This document shows positions 33,098 to 45,090 of a stretch of 64,000 bases of DNA, in pieces. The position numbers were made by a program, and so were the translations under genes. Source of the DNA: Ichthyophis bannanicus. Its lineage: Eukaryota > Chordata > Amphibia > Gymnophiona > Ichthyophiidae. Below the pieces are notes generated by a model, which ran no database searches, had not been told where the DNA came from, and worked only from the letters and a program-made list of their open reading frames with translations. Location: positions 1,067,124,444 to 1,067,188,443 of the forward strand of contig CM066031.1 in the NCBI GenBank assembly GCA_033557465.1, in the 5' to 3' direction. Position 1 is the first letter of the stretch; every line of letters begins with the position of its first letter.

Positions 33098-36000
33098 TGC
33101 TGGCATTAACCTTTAAAAAGGAGATAGAGCAAATTTTAAACTAGATATTAGGGGAAAGCCGACAGTCGCCCAAGAACGGATGGTTCGGAAGAATGTATCT
33201 TTGAAGGATACTACCAAAAGCAGAGAGGTTCCACAAAAGAGTAAAGTAGCACAAATGCCCTCAAGTATGGAGCAGACAGAGCTTAAAGATCCTAAATTAC
33301 CCATGTCTAACAATAGCCAAATTAATATGAATAAAATACATTCTCTAAAATGCTTCTATGCAAATGCTAGAAGTCTAAAAAATAAGATGGGAGAGTTAGA
33401 ATATATAGCACTAAATGAAAGTTTAGATATGATTGGAATATCAGAGAAATGGTGGAAGGAGGACAACCAGTGGGACACTGTGATACCTGGGTACAAACTA
33501 TATCGTAATGATAGAGCTGATCAAATTGGTGGAGGGGTTGCTCTCTATGTTAGAGAGGGCATTGAGTCAGAAAGGATTGAAGTTTTGCAGGAAACAAAAT
33601 TTGCTGTAGAATTTCTATGGATTGAAATTCCATGTAAAAGGGGGAAGGCAATGGCAGTGGGGGTGTACTATTGAGCGCCTGGCCAGAATGACCAAATGGA
33701 TGATGAAATGCTCAAAGAAATCAAGGAAGCTAACAAAAGTTACAGCACAGTAATAATAATGGGTGATTTCAACTACCCCGGTATCAACTGGTTCAGTGTC
33801 ACGGCAGGACATGCTAGGGAGATAAAGTTCCTAGATGAAATAAATGACTGCTTCTTGGAGCAGCTGGTTCATGAACCGACCAGAGGGGAAGCCATATTAG
33901 ACCTAATCCTTAGTGGAACACCAGATCTAGTGCAAGAGATAAGGTTGTTGGGGCCACTTGGCAATAGTGATCATAGCATGATCGCCTTTGATTTAATTAG
34001 TGGAGGAGGAATAGTAAGGAAATCCACAGTACTACCTTTTAACTTTAGAAAGGGAGACTAGGATAAAATGAGGAAAACAGTTAAGAAAAAACTAAAAGGA
34101 GCAGTTGCAAAGGTTAAAGACGTACATCAGGCTTTTGTTGAAAAATACTATCTTGGAAGCCCAGACCAGCTGTATTCCACGCTTTAAGAAAAGTGGAAGG
34201 AAGTCCAAAAAACTGCCAGCATGGTTTAAAGGTGAGGTCAGAGAGGCTGTTGTTGCCAAAAAAGCATCTTTCAGGAAATGGAAAAAAGAGCCAAACAACG
34301 AAACCTGAAAACAGCACAAGCACTGGCAAGTCAAATGCAAGGCATTGATAAGGCAGGCAAAGGGAGAATTTGAGAAGAAGCTTGCTGCGGATGCAAAAAC
34401 GCGAAGTAAAGACCTTTTCAAGTACATTTGTAGCAAAAAACCTGTGAGAGGGTCAGTTGGTCCATTAGATGATAAAGGGGTTAAAGGAGCACTAAGAGGC
34501 GACAAGGCGATAGCGGAGAGACTGAATGAATTCTTTGCTTCAGTCTTTACTGAGGAAGATGTAGGGATATTTACCCATGACTGAAGTGGTATTTAAAGGT
34601 GCAGAAGAATTGAAGGAAATATCGATACATCGGGAAGATGTATTATAACTATTAGATAAACTGAAGAGTAGCAAATCACCTGGGCCGGATGGTATACATT
34701 CAAGGGTGTTGAAAGAACTGAAATACGAGATTGCAGACCTGCTAATCTGTTAACTATCATTAAAATCATCTCTAATACCTGAAGATTGGAGGATCACCAA
34801 TGTAACACCAATTTTAAAAAAGGTTCCAGGGGTGATCCGGGAAACTACAGACCGGTGAGCCTGACTTCAGTACCGGGAAAAATGGTAGAAACCATCATAA
34901 AGAATAAAATTACTCAGCATGTAGATAGTCATGACCTAATGGGAGACAGCCAACATGGCTTTAGACAAGGAAGATCTTGTCTTACTAATCTGTTATGTTT
35001 TTTTGAAGGAGTGAATAATCAGGTGGACAAAGGTGACTCGGTAGATATTGTTTATCTGGACTTTCAGAAAGCCTTTGACAAGGTCCCTCATCAGAGACTT
35101 TTGGCAAAACTAAAGAGTCATGGGTTAGGAGGCAGTGTACTATTGTGGATCAGGAACTGGTTAAAAGATAGAAAGCAGAGGGTAGGGCTAAATGGCCAAT
35201 TTTCCCAATGGAGAAAGGTGAATAGTGGTGTACCCCATGGATCTGTGCTGGGTCCGCTGCTTTTTGACATATTCATAAATGACCTGGAAAGTGGAATAAC
35301 GAGTGAGGTTATCAAATTTGTAGATGACACAAAACTATTTAAAATTGTTAAAACCCAAGATGATTGTGGAAAATTGCAAGAGGATCTTGATAAATTGGAA
35401 GACTGGGCATCAAAATGGCAGATGAAATTTAATGTGGACAAGTGCAAGGTTATGCACCTAGGGAAGAACAACCCAAACTATGGTTACACGATGCAAGGTT
35501 CCACATTAGGAACCACTACCCAGGAAAAAGATTTAAGCGTCATTGTGGATACTATGTTAAAACCCTCGGCCCAGTGTGCAGCGGCGGCCAAGAGAGCAAA
35601 TAGAATGCTAGGTATGATAAGGAAAGGAATGGAAAATAAAACAAAGGATATTATAATGCCTCTATATCGTTCCATGGTGAGACCGCACCTTGAATATTGT
35701 GTGCAATTCTGGTCGCCGTATCTTAAAAAGGATATAGCGATTTTAAAAAAGGTTCAGAGAAGAGCCACCAAAATGGTAAAGGGGATGGAAGGATACTCCT
35801 ATGAAGAAAGGCTAAAAAGGTTAGGGCTCTTTAACCTGGAAAAGAGATGGCTGAGGGGAGATATGATAGAAGTCTATAAATTAATGAACGGAGTGGAACG
35901 GGTAAATGTAGATCGATTGTTTACCTTATCAGAATATAGAAAGACTAGGGAACATGCAATGAAGCTACAGGGTAAACTATTTAAGACTATTAAAAGAAAA

Positions 36001-36293
36001 TATTTTTTTCACTCAACGTGTAATCAAACTCTGAAATTTGTTACCAGAGGATGTAGTAAAGGCTGTTAATGTAGCTGGGTTTAAAAAAGGTTTGGACAAG
36101 TTCCTGGAGGAAAGCTATATAAACCATTATTAAGAAGGGACCCAGGATATCAATGCTTGAACCAATACAAGCATTGTGGAACCTGTGTCCCTTGGGGAAA
36201 CTGCTAGGTACATATGACCTAGATTGGCCACTGTTGAAAACAGAATACTGAGCTTGATGGACCTTGGTCTGACTCAGTATGGCATATCTTATC
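33098..36293 (+). mobile_element. CR1-clade LINE, near full length
   Basis: This is the best CR1 copy in the window: a short ORF1 remnant, the endonuclease, the linker, RT and a 3' untranslated end finishing in 'tggcatatcttatcttataa'. It lies on the plus strand, opposite to all DIRS copies and to the other CR1 pieces. The 3' end shows two ATCTT units, consistent with the short tandem 3' terminus of CR1 elements. Confidence 0.92.
33300..36069 (+). pseudogene. CR1 ORF2 (endonuclease-RT), five or more lesions
   Basis: The endonuclease starts near 33340 with CFYANARSLKNKMGELE. It has ISEKWW (catalytic Glu), MGDFNYPGINW and NSDHSM. A TGA at 33672-33674 (expected CGA) and a TAG at 34059-34061 interrupt it, and frameshifts lie near 34134, 34330 and 34590. 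The RT is open from 34786 to 36069 (427 codons): NYRPVSLTSVPGK, VYLDFQKAFDKV (motif A), GVPHGSVLGPLLF (motif B) and FVDDTKLF (motif C, with Val in place of the usual Ala but both Asp present). The C-terminal part contains KWQMKFNVDKCKVMHLG. It would prime reverse transcription at the nicked target. Confidence 0.92.
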
Positions 36294-36967
36294 TTATAAA
36301 TTCAAAATAGGACAGAGAGAAGAGAGTGGGTAGAGAGTAGCAGACACAGAGGAAGAGGTTAAGGCTGGGAGGAGGGAAAGTCAAAGGCAAGGGAAAATAG
36401 GTGGGTCTTCAGAGCATGTTTGAAGGTTGGGTGATGTGGTTCAAGATGGAGGGCAGTGGGAAGGGAATTCCAGAGGGCGGGACCAAAGAAAAAAAAGGCT
36501 GAGGAACGGGTGGAGTGAAGGTGAGCCTGTGAAGGGGGGGGGGGGGTAGTGCGAGGCGGTTAAGATGGAAGGATCAAGGGGTGTGCCTGGGGGTATGAAA
36601 GCGGATTAGGTCAGCCAGATATTGCGGGGTAGTGGTATGAAGCGCCTTATGAACAAGTGTAAGAAGTTTAAACTGGATACGAAAGGAAATGGGAAGCCAG
36701 TGGAGACGAAGCAGGAGGGGAGTGACGTGATCTCTGGGAGAGGAATGGGACACAAGTCGGGCAGTGGTTTTCTGGATTTTTTGCAATCATGTCAGCTGTA
36801 GCTTGGAAATGCCGGAGAGAACAGAGTTGGAGAAGTCAACACGGGAAATGACAAGAGATAGCAGCAGGGTGGCAAGAGCAGAGGGAGTGAGGAAGGGGCG
36901 AATTGCGCGAATTTGATTAAGCATAGCCAATCTACCTGCTGGAGTTAGGGCAGAAGGGTCCCAAGAG
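36294..36967 (-). mobile_element. L2-clade LINE 3' fragment
   Basis: The minus strand encodes the end of ORF2: NQIRAIRPFLTPSALATLLL (37305-36787, C-terminal part), then, after a TGA, LQKIQKTTARLVSHSS and LLRLHWLPISFRIQFKLL (36786-36574). This is a different subfamily from the L2 at 13153. It directly abuts the CR1 3' end on one side and the DIRS-e RT start on the other. A G run of about 13 lies at 36534-36546. Confidence 0.85.
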
Positions 36968-37356
36968 TAAGCATCTTGAACTTTTCCTTCACTAGGAACT
37001 TGTTGAGGTTCCTGAGGTCCAGAATGGGTCAAAGGCCACCGGTTCTTTTGGGCACCAGGAAATACCTGGAGTAGAAGCCGTGACCTTGCAAGTGGGGAGG
37101 CACAGGCTCCACCGCCCTGTCCACCAACAGACCCTGAAGCTCCTGAAGGAGAAGGTCTGTGTGCAGGGGAGGCCTTGGAGGCTCCCCTGGAAAATATGGA
37201 GGAGGCAGTTGGTGAAAATGGAGGGCATAGCCCTTGTGGACTATCTCCAACACCCAACTGTCCCCGGTGATAAGGGGCCACTGGTGGGCAAAGAGGGCGA
37301 GGCAACTTCCTGTGCAGGGTTGAGAGAGCAGTGGAGGAGAGGCTATGCTCAAGGAG
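36968..37356 (-). pseudogene. DIRS-e RT, N-terminal fragment only
   Basis: The frame 37427-37029 reaches GFYSRYFLVPKRTGG and is then stopped by TGA at 37029-37031 (expected CGA). Beyond it the sequence still encodes PILDLRNLNKFLVKEKFKML before the L2 junction near 36968. The catalytic motifs A to C were lost with the deleted centre. Confidence 0.87.
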
Positions 37357-39250
37357 TCAAAAACCCCCACCCTGCTGAATGGTAGCAGGGGCTTGAGGCT
37401 TGGGGGTCCTCTGCCTACGGGGCCCATTACCCTGGCCCTTGGCTTGCTGACCCTGGGGGGCAGCTTGGGCAGCCTGATATTGCGGGTACTGTTTGTAGGA
37501 AGTGCCCTTCCTCGGGTAAAAGGGCCTTTTACCCGAGCCCTTCTTTTTATGAGAAGGGGCAGAGGTCTTTCTCGACAGCCTTGTCCGTGTGAGGTGCTCA
37601 GTTTCGAGCTGAGCGGCCTTCTCGGTCATGGGCTTGCCAAAAAGGTTTTCACCTCGGCAAGGGACATCGACCAACTTGTCCTGAACCCATGGCTCAAGGT
37701 CCGATGACTGCAGCCATGCCTGGCGTCGAGCCGCGATGCCGGCTGCCGCAACTCGGGCCGAAGCCTCGAAGCCATCGTAGGCGGCGCGAGACATGAACTT
37801 CGAGCAGTCCCGAATCCCCGAGGACAAGGACTTAAATCTCTGCAAGGGTTCCCCGGAGAGACCAGCAGAGAATCCGACCAACTGCTTGGCCAGGTCCTGC
37901 AAGTACATGCCCATGTACAGCTGGTAGGACTGGACACGGCAAGCAAGCATCGAGCCCTGGAAGCACTTTCTACCAACGCCATCGAGGTTCCGGGCCTCCC
38001 TGCCAGGGGGCACCGCGGAGTGCATCTTCTGGCTCTTCAGACGATGCATGGCCGATTCCACAACCATAGAATGGTGTGGTAGCTGTGTCTTCTGAAAACC
38101 AGGGCTCTTCCAGAGTCGATAGATAGAATAGACTCGTTTGCTTAAAACCGGCGCCGAGGCCGGTGCCTCCCACATACGGAAGAGGAGCCATTCCAGCATC
38201 GGAGGAACCGGGACAGTAAAGGCCTCCTTCGGGGGATAGTCATACTGCAGCGCCTCGAGCTCTTCAGCTCGAGGTTCTTCCTCGGGGTCCGCTGGAATAC
38301 CCAAGGCAGTGGCCATATCCCGGACGAACTCCGAGAACCGGGTGTCCTCCGGGGGGGACCTACTCCGGGGCTCAGACTGCGGTGAGTCCAAAGGGACGTA
38401 CCGAGTCTTGAAGGTATCAGGAGACTCCTCGTCTTCCGTCTCCCAAGCCGACTCGTCCGAGGAAGAGTCAGGGTCCGACCCCGCGGGGCCCTGGAGCACC
38501 CGCCCCGACGCCGGCGTTGACGCCCTAGGTCCCAAACGGGAGGTCGAGGGAGACCGCAACCGAGGTAGACTCTGAGCCACGATGGACTCGAGTATCAGCA
38601 CGGTCTCCGGGGTCGACTTCGACGTCGATGTCCCGGTGGTCGGGGCAGATGCGCCAGACAGGCTGGCCATCAGTGCCCGCTGATGCTCCATGAAGCCAGA
38701 CAATCTGCTCTCCAAGGCTGTCATCCTGAGACTCAGCTCGGGAGACGCAGCAGCCACCAACTCGGGCGCCGGGCCTGACGTCGGCTCCCTGGGAGGAGAG
38801 TCCTCGAGGACTACGGGGCTTACGTGTCCAGCAGACTCCGGCTCCATGCGAGGAACTTTGGCAGGCTTCTCTTGTTCCACGGGCCCGGGGTGACAGTTGG
38901 GGATCTTAGACCTGGCCCTCAAGGAGCCAGGGACCTCCTCCGACGACGCCCTCGTGAGCCGTTTCTTCCTCTTGCGTGCCCGGTCGGGGGACCCCCTGTC
39001 CGAGGAGCTTCGACGGCGCTCGGGATCGGTATCCCGAGATGTCGAGGCCTCAGACGAGGTCCAGGCCCGAGAAAAGCCTTTCCTTTTGTTGCTGACGACT
39101 TCGGAGTGCCTTGGAAGACATCTTTCCACAGGCCCCGTACGACTAAGGACCGTGGTTGGGGCCGAGGCACCGAAGGCAGCAATCGTGCGTGTCGGTGAGA
39201 GACATTAGTTTCTTACACCGATCACACTTTTTAAGACCGCTGGAAGCCAT
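37357..39250 (-). pseudogene. DIRS-e gag: 590-codon open frame plus shifted zinc-motif exon-like start
   Basis: The start codon at 39248-39250 gives MASSGLKKCDRCKKL, a zinc motif CDRC...CLRCLGPNH. A TAG at 39143-39145 and a frame change near 39070-39120 separate this from the 590-codon frame ending at 37357. The long frame opens with a GTG and is not a real start. It carries an Arg/Ser-rich segment (RRRSSSDRGSPDRARKRKKR), an acidic SDESAWETEDEE stretch, the core FQKTQLPHHSMVVESAM, PPGREARNLDGVGRKCFQ and CRGENLFGKP, and a Gln-rich basic tail. It aligns domain for domain with DIRS-b gag. Confidence 0.87.
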
Positions 39251-39503
39251 CGGGGAAAAAAAAAAGAGTCCCCGCGAGGTCAAAGGACCGGCCCTTCCAG
39301 GGAAAAATAGAAAAAAGGGCACGAACGCCAGCCACGAAGGGAAAAAACCGAAAAAGAAGAATCGGGCTCGATACCGGTGTACCGAACCCGGCGGGAAGGG
39401 AACCAGCGTCGAACCGGGAGAAAAAATAGCAAAAATCGCAGAAAAATCTAATTTTAACCGGGAAAACTGGACACACGTCTGGTGGGCTTCACGGAAAAAA
39501 AGA

Positions 39504-39663
39504 GACTGAGGTAAGATGGCACCTTTAGGCGGGAAGGGAACCGCGCATGCGTGCCTGCATTCCCAAAGGCTTTCATAGAAAGCTGGGGAAATGCTCCGCT
39601 GGGGCTTCATCGGCGCCGATGACACCCATATGTGAGGACTGACTTCCTGCTTGGTCCTGGAGA
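39504..39663 (-). repeat. DIRS-e 5' inverted terminal repeat
   Basis: Inverted partner of 32755-32939. Its outer edge 'tggtcctggagaa' joins DIRS-d sequence. Confidence 0.93.
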
Positions 39664-40698
39664 ACGAGCTTCCTCTGAAGCCTGTACATCTAACCGCTAA
39701 TGCATTACAAAGGAAGACAAAGAGGCCCAAGTAGCCACTCTACAAATGTTTCTACAGATGGCACCATTCCAAACTCTGCCCATGACGCCGCCTGGGCCCA
39801 CGTCGAATGCGTTTTCAAACAGATGGGCACCGGGCTTCCGTCTCAGCAGGTAAGCCGAAGAGATGGCTTCCCTAATCCATCTGGTAATGGATGCCTTAGA
39901 CGTCGCCTCACCCTTGCGTGGCCCTCCAAATAATACAAACAAGCACTCAGACTTGCAAAAGGATCTGGTGTTCTTCCGGTACCTCTAACACCTGACACAC
40001 ATCCAGGCTTTGTAAAGGATCCGACACAGTCTCTCCCTCCGATCCAGAGAAGACTGGCAGGGAAACAGATTGGTTCAAGTGAAAGGCTGAGCTGACCATC
40101 GGTACAAAGGAGGGAACTGTCCGTAACACCACCATCTCTCGATATCACAAGGTACGGCTCCCTACATGACAATGCTTGGAGCTCCGAAATCCTGGCCGAA
40201 CAGATGGCTACCAAAAAGACTGTCTTCAATGTCAAGTCCTTCAACGTGCACTCTACCAACGGCTCGAACGGCTGCTCTGTCAGGGCAGAAAAAAACAAAT
40301 TCAGATCCCATGGTGGGACGATCAACCGCACTAGCGGCCATAACGGCTTCACTACTCTAAGAAATACGCCCTACATCTGGATGCAAAGCTAAAGTCACTC
40401 CGTCCACATGGCCCCTATAACACGAGAGAGTCGCCACCTGTACTATCAAAGAGCTGCAGGCCAAGCCTTTATCCAGACCCGCCTGAAGGACGGACAGTAT
40501 GTCCGGCACCCCACACTTCATAGCCAAAAGCCCTTGTGCCTGACACCAGTGTTCAAACACTCTCCATACCCAGATGTACGCCAGTGAAGTCGACTGCCTG
40601 CATGCCTTCAGCAGCGTCGTTATTATGGCAGGCGCATAGCCCCTTTCTTTAAGTGTTCCCTCTCAAGAGCCATGCCATAAGCAAGAACCGATCCACCT
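39664..40698 (-). pseudogene. DIRS-d tyrosine recombinase, Tyr codon is a stop
   Basis: Pieces in order: CRHQWFEHWCQAQGLL-like N-terminus (40560-40357), WDLNLFFSAL and SARISELQAL with the first Arg (40352-40150), FVLFGGPRKGEATSKAS and WIREAISSAYLLRRKP (to 39850). The second box reads HSTW (39798-39809), so the conserved Arg is Trp (a CGG-to-TGG change). The nucleophile codon is TAG (39697-39699), followed by RLDVQ. It is therefore dead at two catalytic positions as well as frameshifted. Confidence 0.9.
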
Positions 40699-40930
40699 GT
40701 TTTATTTATTTATTTTTATTTTTTTTATTTTATTTATTTACATTTCTTATATACCGCACTATTTGCGATCAGCACGGTTTACATAAAAACAAACAGTATC
40801 CGACAATAAACAAGAGTCAGGTCATTACAATGAACAGGAGCAATCAACTTGGATAACAGGGGAAACTATCTACATGTGCGGAACATTGAAATAGGTAACT
40901 GTGACATCCGGATAGGATTCTGGTTCAGCA
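40699..40930 (-). mobile_element. LINE 3' tail inserted in DIRS-d
   Basis: A T/A-rich (TTTA)n run followed by 'cttatataccgcac' and 'cacggtttacataaaaac' interrupts the junction of the DIRS-d YR and Dam-like regions. The same kind of tail ends the L2 at 13153-13310. The right boundary is approximate. Confidence 0.75.
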
Positions 40931-42640
40931 GATCCTCTCACACTGGTAAACACCACGGCCTGCCAACCATCATGCACCTCAAGTCCGCTTACCACAGCCG
41001 GCTTAGCCAATCCAGGGCGATCTGAAGCACGTGACCCACATGTGCCTCTATGCTCTGCACTATTCTTCCGATGAGTGGCCAAGGAGGAAAGACATACAGT
41101 AGTCCGTCCGTGGGCCATGGTTGCAATAGCACATTGAGCCCTTCTGACATGGGCTCTCTTTCTGCTGTAGAACCTTGTTGCTTTGGTCGATTCGCAGGTT
41201 GCCATCAGATCCATGATTGGCTGCCCCCACCGACTCACCAATTTGTCGAATATGCTCTGACTGAGCCTCCATTCTGCCTCCACGTTTTCTCGCCTGGCCA
41301 CATACACCGATAGTGCCAAGAAATTGTTCTCCACCCATTCCAACAACGCTTCAGACTCCTCCTCCAGTTGTACACTGCCCATAGGGCCCTGCCGTTTGAT
41401 GTACACTACCATTCCTGCATTGTCCGAAAACACCCTCACAGCTTTCCCCTTTAACCAGTGTTCAAAGCCTTGTAAGGCCAGAAAAACTGCTTGCAACTAA
41501 CCGGTTTATGGGCCACTGTGTTTCCTGATCCATCCACATCCCCTTGCAGAAACTGAGCTTCGCAATGAGCTCCCCAGCCAACTAGGCTGGAATCCGTTGT
41601 GAGCTGCACCCACCCAGTGAGATATCTCCAGCAGCATGCCCTTCAGAAGTATATTGTTCCGCAACCACCACCATAGCGCGTTCTGCGCCTTCCCTGTGCA
41701 AAGAAGGTAGTGGGATAGGGAGTGAACCTGCACCAACCACCTGTGCAGCAGCGCCCTCTGCAACGGTCACATGTGCGTCCGTGCCCATGGGACTATGTCT
41801 ATCGACGCCTCTATGGACCCCAGCACCTGCAAGTAGTGCCACGCTGTCTGCTTCTGCATTTGCAGCTTGCGAGCTCTGGCTACTGGAAGAGACATTCGTC
41901 CCATGGCCGTCTGAAACCACACTCCCAGATACTCGAGATCCTGAGACGGCATGACTTGACTCTTGGCAAAGTTCACAACCCACCCTAAGCTCTGGAGGAA
42001 CTGGATGACCCAGTCAGTCACCCTCACGCTCTCTTCTAGGGACTTCGCCCTTATTAGCCAATCGTCGAGGTAAGGGTGAACTAGAATACCTTCCTGCCTT
42101 AAGGCCGCTGCCACGACCACCATGACCTTGGTGAAAGTCCGAGGCGCGATTACCAGCCCAAATGGCAAGGCTCAAAACTGGAAATGCCCTCCTGGTATCA
42201 CAAATCTGAGGAACTGCTGGTGCTGTTTGTATAAGAATGTGGAGATACGTCTCTGAGGTCGAGGGACGTTAAGAACTTCTTCTTGAACTGCCACTATCAC
42301 AGAGCACAAAGTCTCCATGTGAAAGTGTGGCACCCTCAGGGCTTAATTGACATAGTTGAGATCCAAGAAAGGCCAAAAAGTACCTTCTTTCTTTGGCACC
42401 ACGAAGTAGATGGAGTATTCACCATATCCTCATTGTCTTTGGGGCACCTGTACCACTGCCTACAGATCCAGCAGCCACTGCAAGGTTTCCTGCACTGCCT
42501 TCTGCTTCTCCTAGCCTTGCAGGGAGAGTTGATAAAGGCATCTCAGAGGGGCCAGGCGAATTCCAGCATATATCCTTCCCTAATGACTTCCAGCACCCAC
42601 CGGTCGGTCGTGATATTGGTCCAGGCATTGTAAAATTCCT
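40931..42640 (-). pseudogene. DIRS-d RT / RNase H / Dam-like region, broken
   Basis: Frame 42168-41767 has MPFGLVIAPRTFTKVMVVVA (motif B) and HPYLDDWLIR (motif C). Frame 41496-40870 gives RNase H with VFSDNAGMVVYIKRQG, then WGQPIMDLMATCESTKATRF from the Dam-like segment. The DNA-level alignment shows a separate frameshift after each block. Motif A is frameshifted near 42235. The HPGxxN-like RNase H tail reads VARRENVEAEW, shortened relative to sisters. Confidence 0.83.
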
Positions 42641-44265
42641 GTAGATGCCCTCCTACAGGAATTAGGTCCGCCTGGCTTGTCCATGCCTCATTGCTGTTTC
42701 TTAGGTGCCGCAGAGGCGGAAGAATAGAATCCTCTTCCCGAGTCCCTGAAGCCCCAAAAGGAAGGCCCCGCTTGCTGGGCAGCAACCCCTCTGGTATGGA
42801 GCGAACCTTAGCAATCTCGCTTACTGGAACCTTAGCGACTGAAACCTCCGAAATTCTCTCAGCTGACCTCTTCCTGGGGCTGATGAGCGAGCCAATTTCT
42901 GCTTGTCCTCCGCCAAACACCTTCCTTTAGTTTCACCCAGGTCCTTGACCAATTTCTCTAGGTCCTCTCCGAACAGAAGCTTACCTCTGAACAGTAGCTT
43001 GCTCAGCTAAGACTTGGACAATACATCTGCCACCCAATTCTGGAGCCATAAGTAGCGTCTCGCAAACACTACCGAGGCCATACCTTTGGACATACACCTA
43101 ACCAGATCATAGAAGGCTTCGCCAGATACGCCACTCCAGACTCTTAGCTTCACTGCCCCTGGCGGCTGCCCCTGCTCAGCTTCAGAGACTCCACAGATTC
43201 CTTGAGGCCACTGAAGACAGGCCCGGGCCACAAAGGCTCCACATACTGATGCCTGCAAGAACAGGGCGTGTCAAACGCCCGCTTCAAGAGCGTCTCCAAC
43301 TTTCGATCTTGAACGTCCCTAAGGGCTGTATTACTCTCTACTGGTATCATTGTCTTCTTCGTCGCCACCGAGACCACTGCATCTACTCTAGGTGTGCGAG
43401 AGTTCTCCGTCTTGCTCTAGGAGGGGGTACAGCCAAGCCATTGTCCGAGTACTCTGAAGCAGCCCTTTCCAGAATGTCCCATTCTTCCTGAATCATGTGC
43501 CCACGAGTCTATGCAAAGGGAAGATCTTCTGTGTCAATCAAACAGCCTGGAACAGCAGGTCTTCCAGAGACTCCTCTTCCTCCGATGCCTCTATGTGAAA
43601 ATTTAAAGTCTTAGCGGACTACGCTATCAAAGCCGCCAATTCCTCCCTACGGAAAACTCGGATAATTCGAGACTCCTCTGCCTACAGGATCTCTCCTTCC
43701 TCCAACTCCGCATCCTGGAGATCTTCCTCTGCCCAGTCTTCCACCTCCCGTGGAGTCTCTTCCCAGAGATTGTCCTCCACACATCGCTTACTGGGACCAG
43801 GCTCCTTGTCTGTCTCCTCCAGCGCCAAGCTTGTGTCAACGGAGCACTTCGCTCAACTCTTTGGAGCTGCCATCTTCTCCGTTGCTCTCTGTTTCAAACA
43901 AAAGGCTTTATGCAGCAGGAGCACAAACTCTGGTGAGAAGCCACCCAGATTGCCTACGCCTTGCTGCTCCTTAGAGCTCCTCACCTTTGCCTCTTTCTTC
44001 CCTTTGCCCTTTGGTGCCCTAACCAGTAGAGGTTCTTTTCCTTCCCCTCCTCCTGTCTTTGCACTGGGCACTGCAGAGGGCCCCGTGGCTTCATGATCAG
44101 ACAGGTCCTTGGACACGAGTGCGGTCCGTCCCACTGCAACTCTGCCTCCACAGACTGGGATTCCATCTCACACCCCCTGCAGAACCTAGCCACTGACCCT
44201 AAGCCCCTGTGTGACACACAGGCCACACAGGTCTGTCTTGCTGGCATCTGAGTGTTGTCTTGCAC
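42641..44265 (-). pseudogene. DIRS-d gag, heavily decayed
   Basis: The N-terminus 44265-43981 has a zinc ribbon diverged from its sisters (TCVACVSHRGLG then RFCRGC). Later pieces, each in a new frame, include LFSPEFVLLLHKAFCLK-like sequence (44134-43853), DVQDRKLETLLKRAFD (43377-43150), LWLQNWVADVLSKS (43258-43007) and WVLEVIREGYMLEFAW (42920-42543), the last belonging to the gag-RT junction. Confidence 0.82.
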
Positions 44266-44448
44266 CGAGACTTACCCTTTTTTTTTTTTCTCTGTCTCCC
44301 TTGCCTTTGGTCCTTCCAGTATCTGCCTCTCAGCTCCCAACTAGCTGCAAAGCAACAAAACCTGCAAGGAAAATTGACAAGTTAATTCCCGGAGCACTGC
44401 CTGCCAGATACCGCGGTTGCCGCACTGCACAACAGCTCCCACACTTTT

Positions 44449-44463
44449 AAAATGGCCGCCGCC
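44449..44463 (-). promoter_or_regulatory. YY1-like site in DIRS-d leader
   Basis: On the element's sense strand the site reads GGCGGCGGCCATTTT, with the YY1 core CCAT. It lies about 690 bases from the 5' end, as in DIRS-g and DIRS-h. Confidence 0.55.
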
Positions 44464-44984
44464 TATTCCTTACTGTCTCTGCATCACGCAGTTCCCTCAG
44501 CTGCCGGGTTCCCGCTGCTGTTCTTTACTCCTCACAAACCTGCTTCTGCTCAGAATCCATGGCATCCGATTCACAGCCCCATATGCTCAGCAGCGGGCAG
44601 TAGGGGCCTCAGGAATATCTAGTCTCCTGCCGGCACGACGAGTCCAGACCGCCTGTCTCTCTGGAGCCAACATGCTTGAGTTCCTGACCCCTGATAAGCT
44701 GCTTGCTCTTCTACCCTGGCTAGACGCGCACTGTTGTGCACTCACCCTTGCACTATCCCAACCCCCCAGGAGTAGCAGCACACCTCCAGTCTAACCCTTT
44801 ATTTTTTTTCTCACAGCCTCAGCATATCAGTGCTTTCACAGCTGAAGGGCATCCCCAGTTTGCCCTGTCCCCACTGTTGCTTAACAGTGCTCTCTCGGCA
44901 GGCTGTAAAACCAATTCAATATCAATTCAACATCAATCCAAAAACTCTGTTCCTTCAGTGAGTCCCGTACTGGAATTCACATCT

Positions 44985-45090
44985 CTCCAGCTGCTTGGAG
45001 AAGGAAATACTGAAGGCTGGGGGTGGAGCCAGCTAACTATCTAAGGGGAGATCATGAAGATCATGACATGCTCAGTCTCCAAGCTGCTGG
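44985..45090 (-). other. DIRS-d 5' leader hairpin
   Basis: Bases 44985-45000 ('tccagctgcttggag') pair with 45076-45090 ('tctccaagctgctgg'). Confidence 0.7.

Larger units (their letters stand above)
32755..39663 (-). mobile_element. DIRS-e: type I DIRS inside DIRS-d, centre replaced
   Basis: The termini, the ICR, gag and the first RT residues are type I, closest to DIRS-b. The RT palm, RNase H, Dam-like domain and YR are missing; in their place are a plus-strand CR1 (33098-36293) and a minus-strand L2 fragment (36294-36967). Flanking DIRS-d sequence joins without a detectable duplication ('accaccaagccaaaa' to 'cgagcttcctctgaagcc'). The terminal repeats differ at only a few positions, so this is a fairly young insertion. 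Confidence 0.92.
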
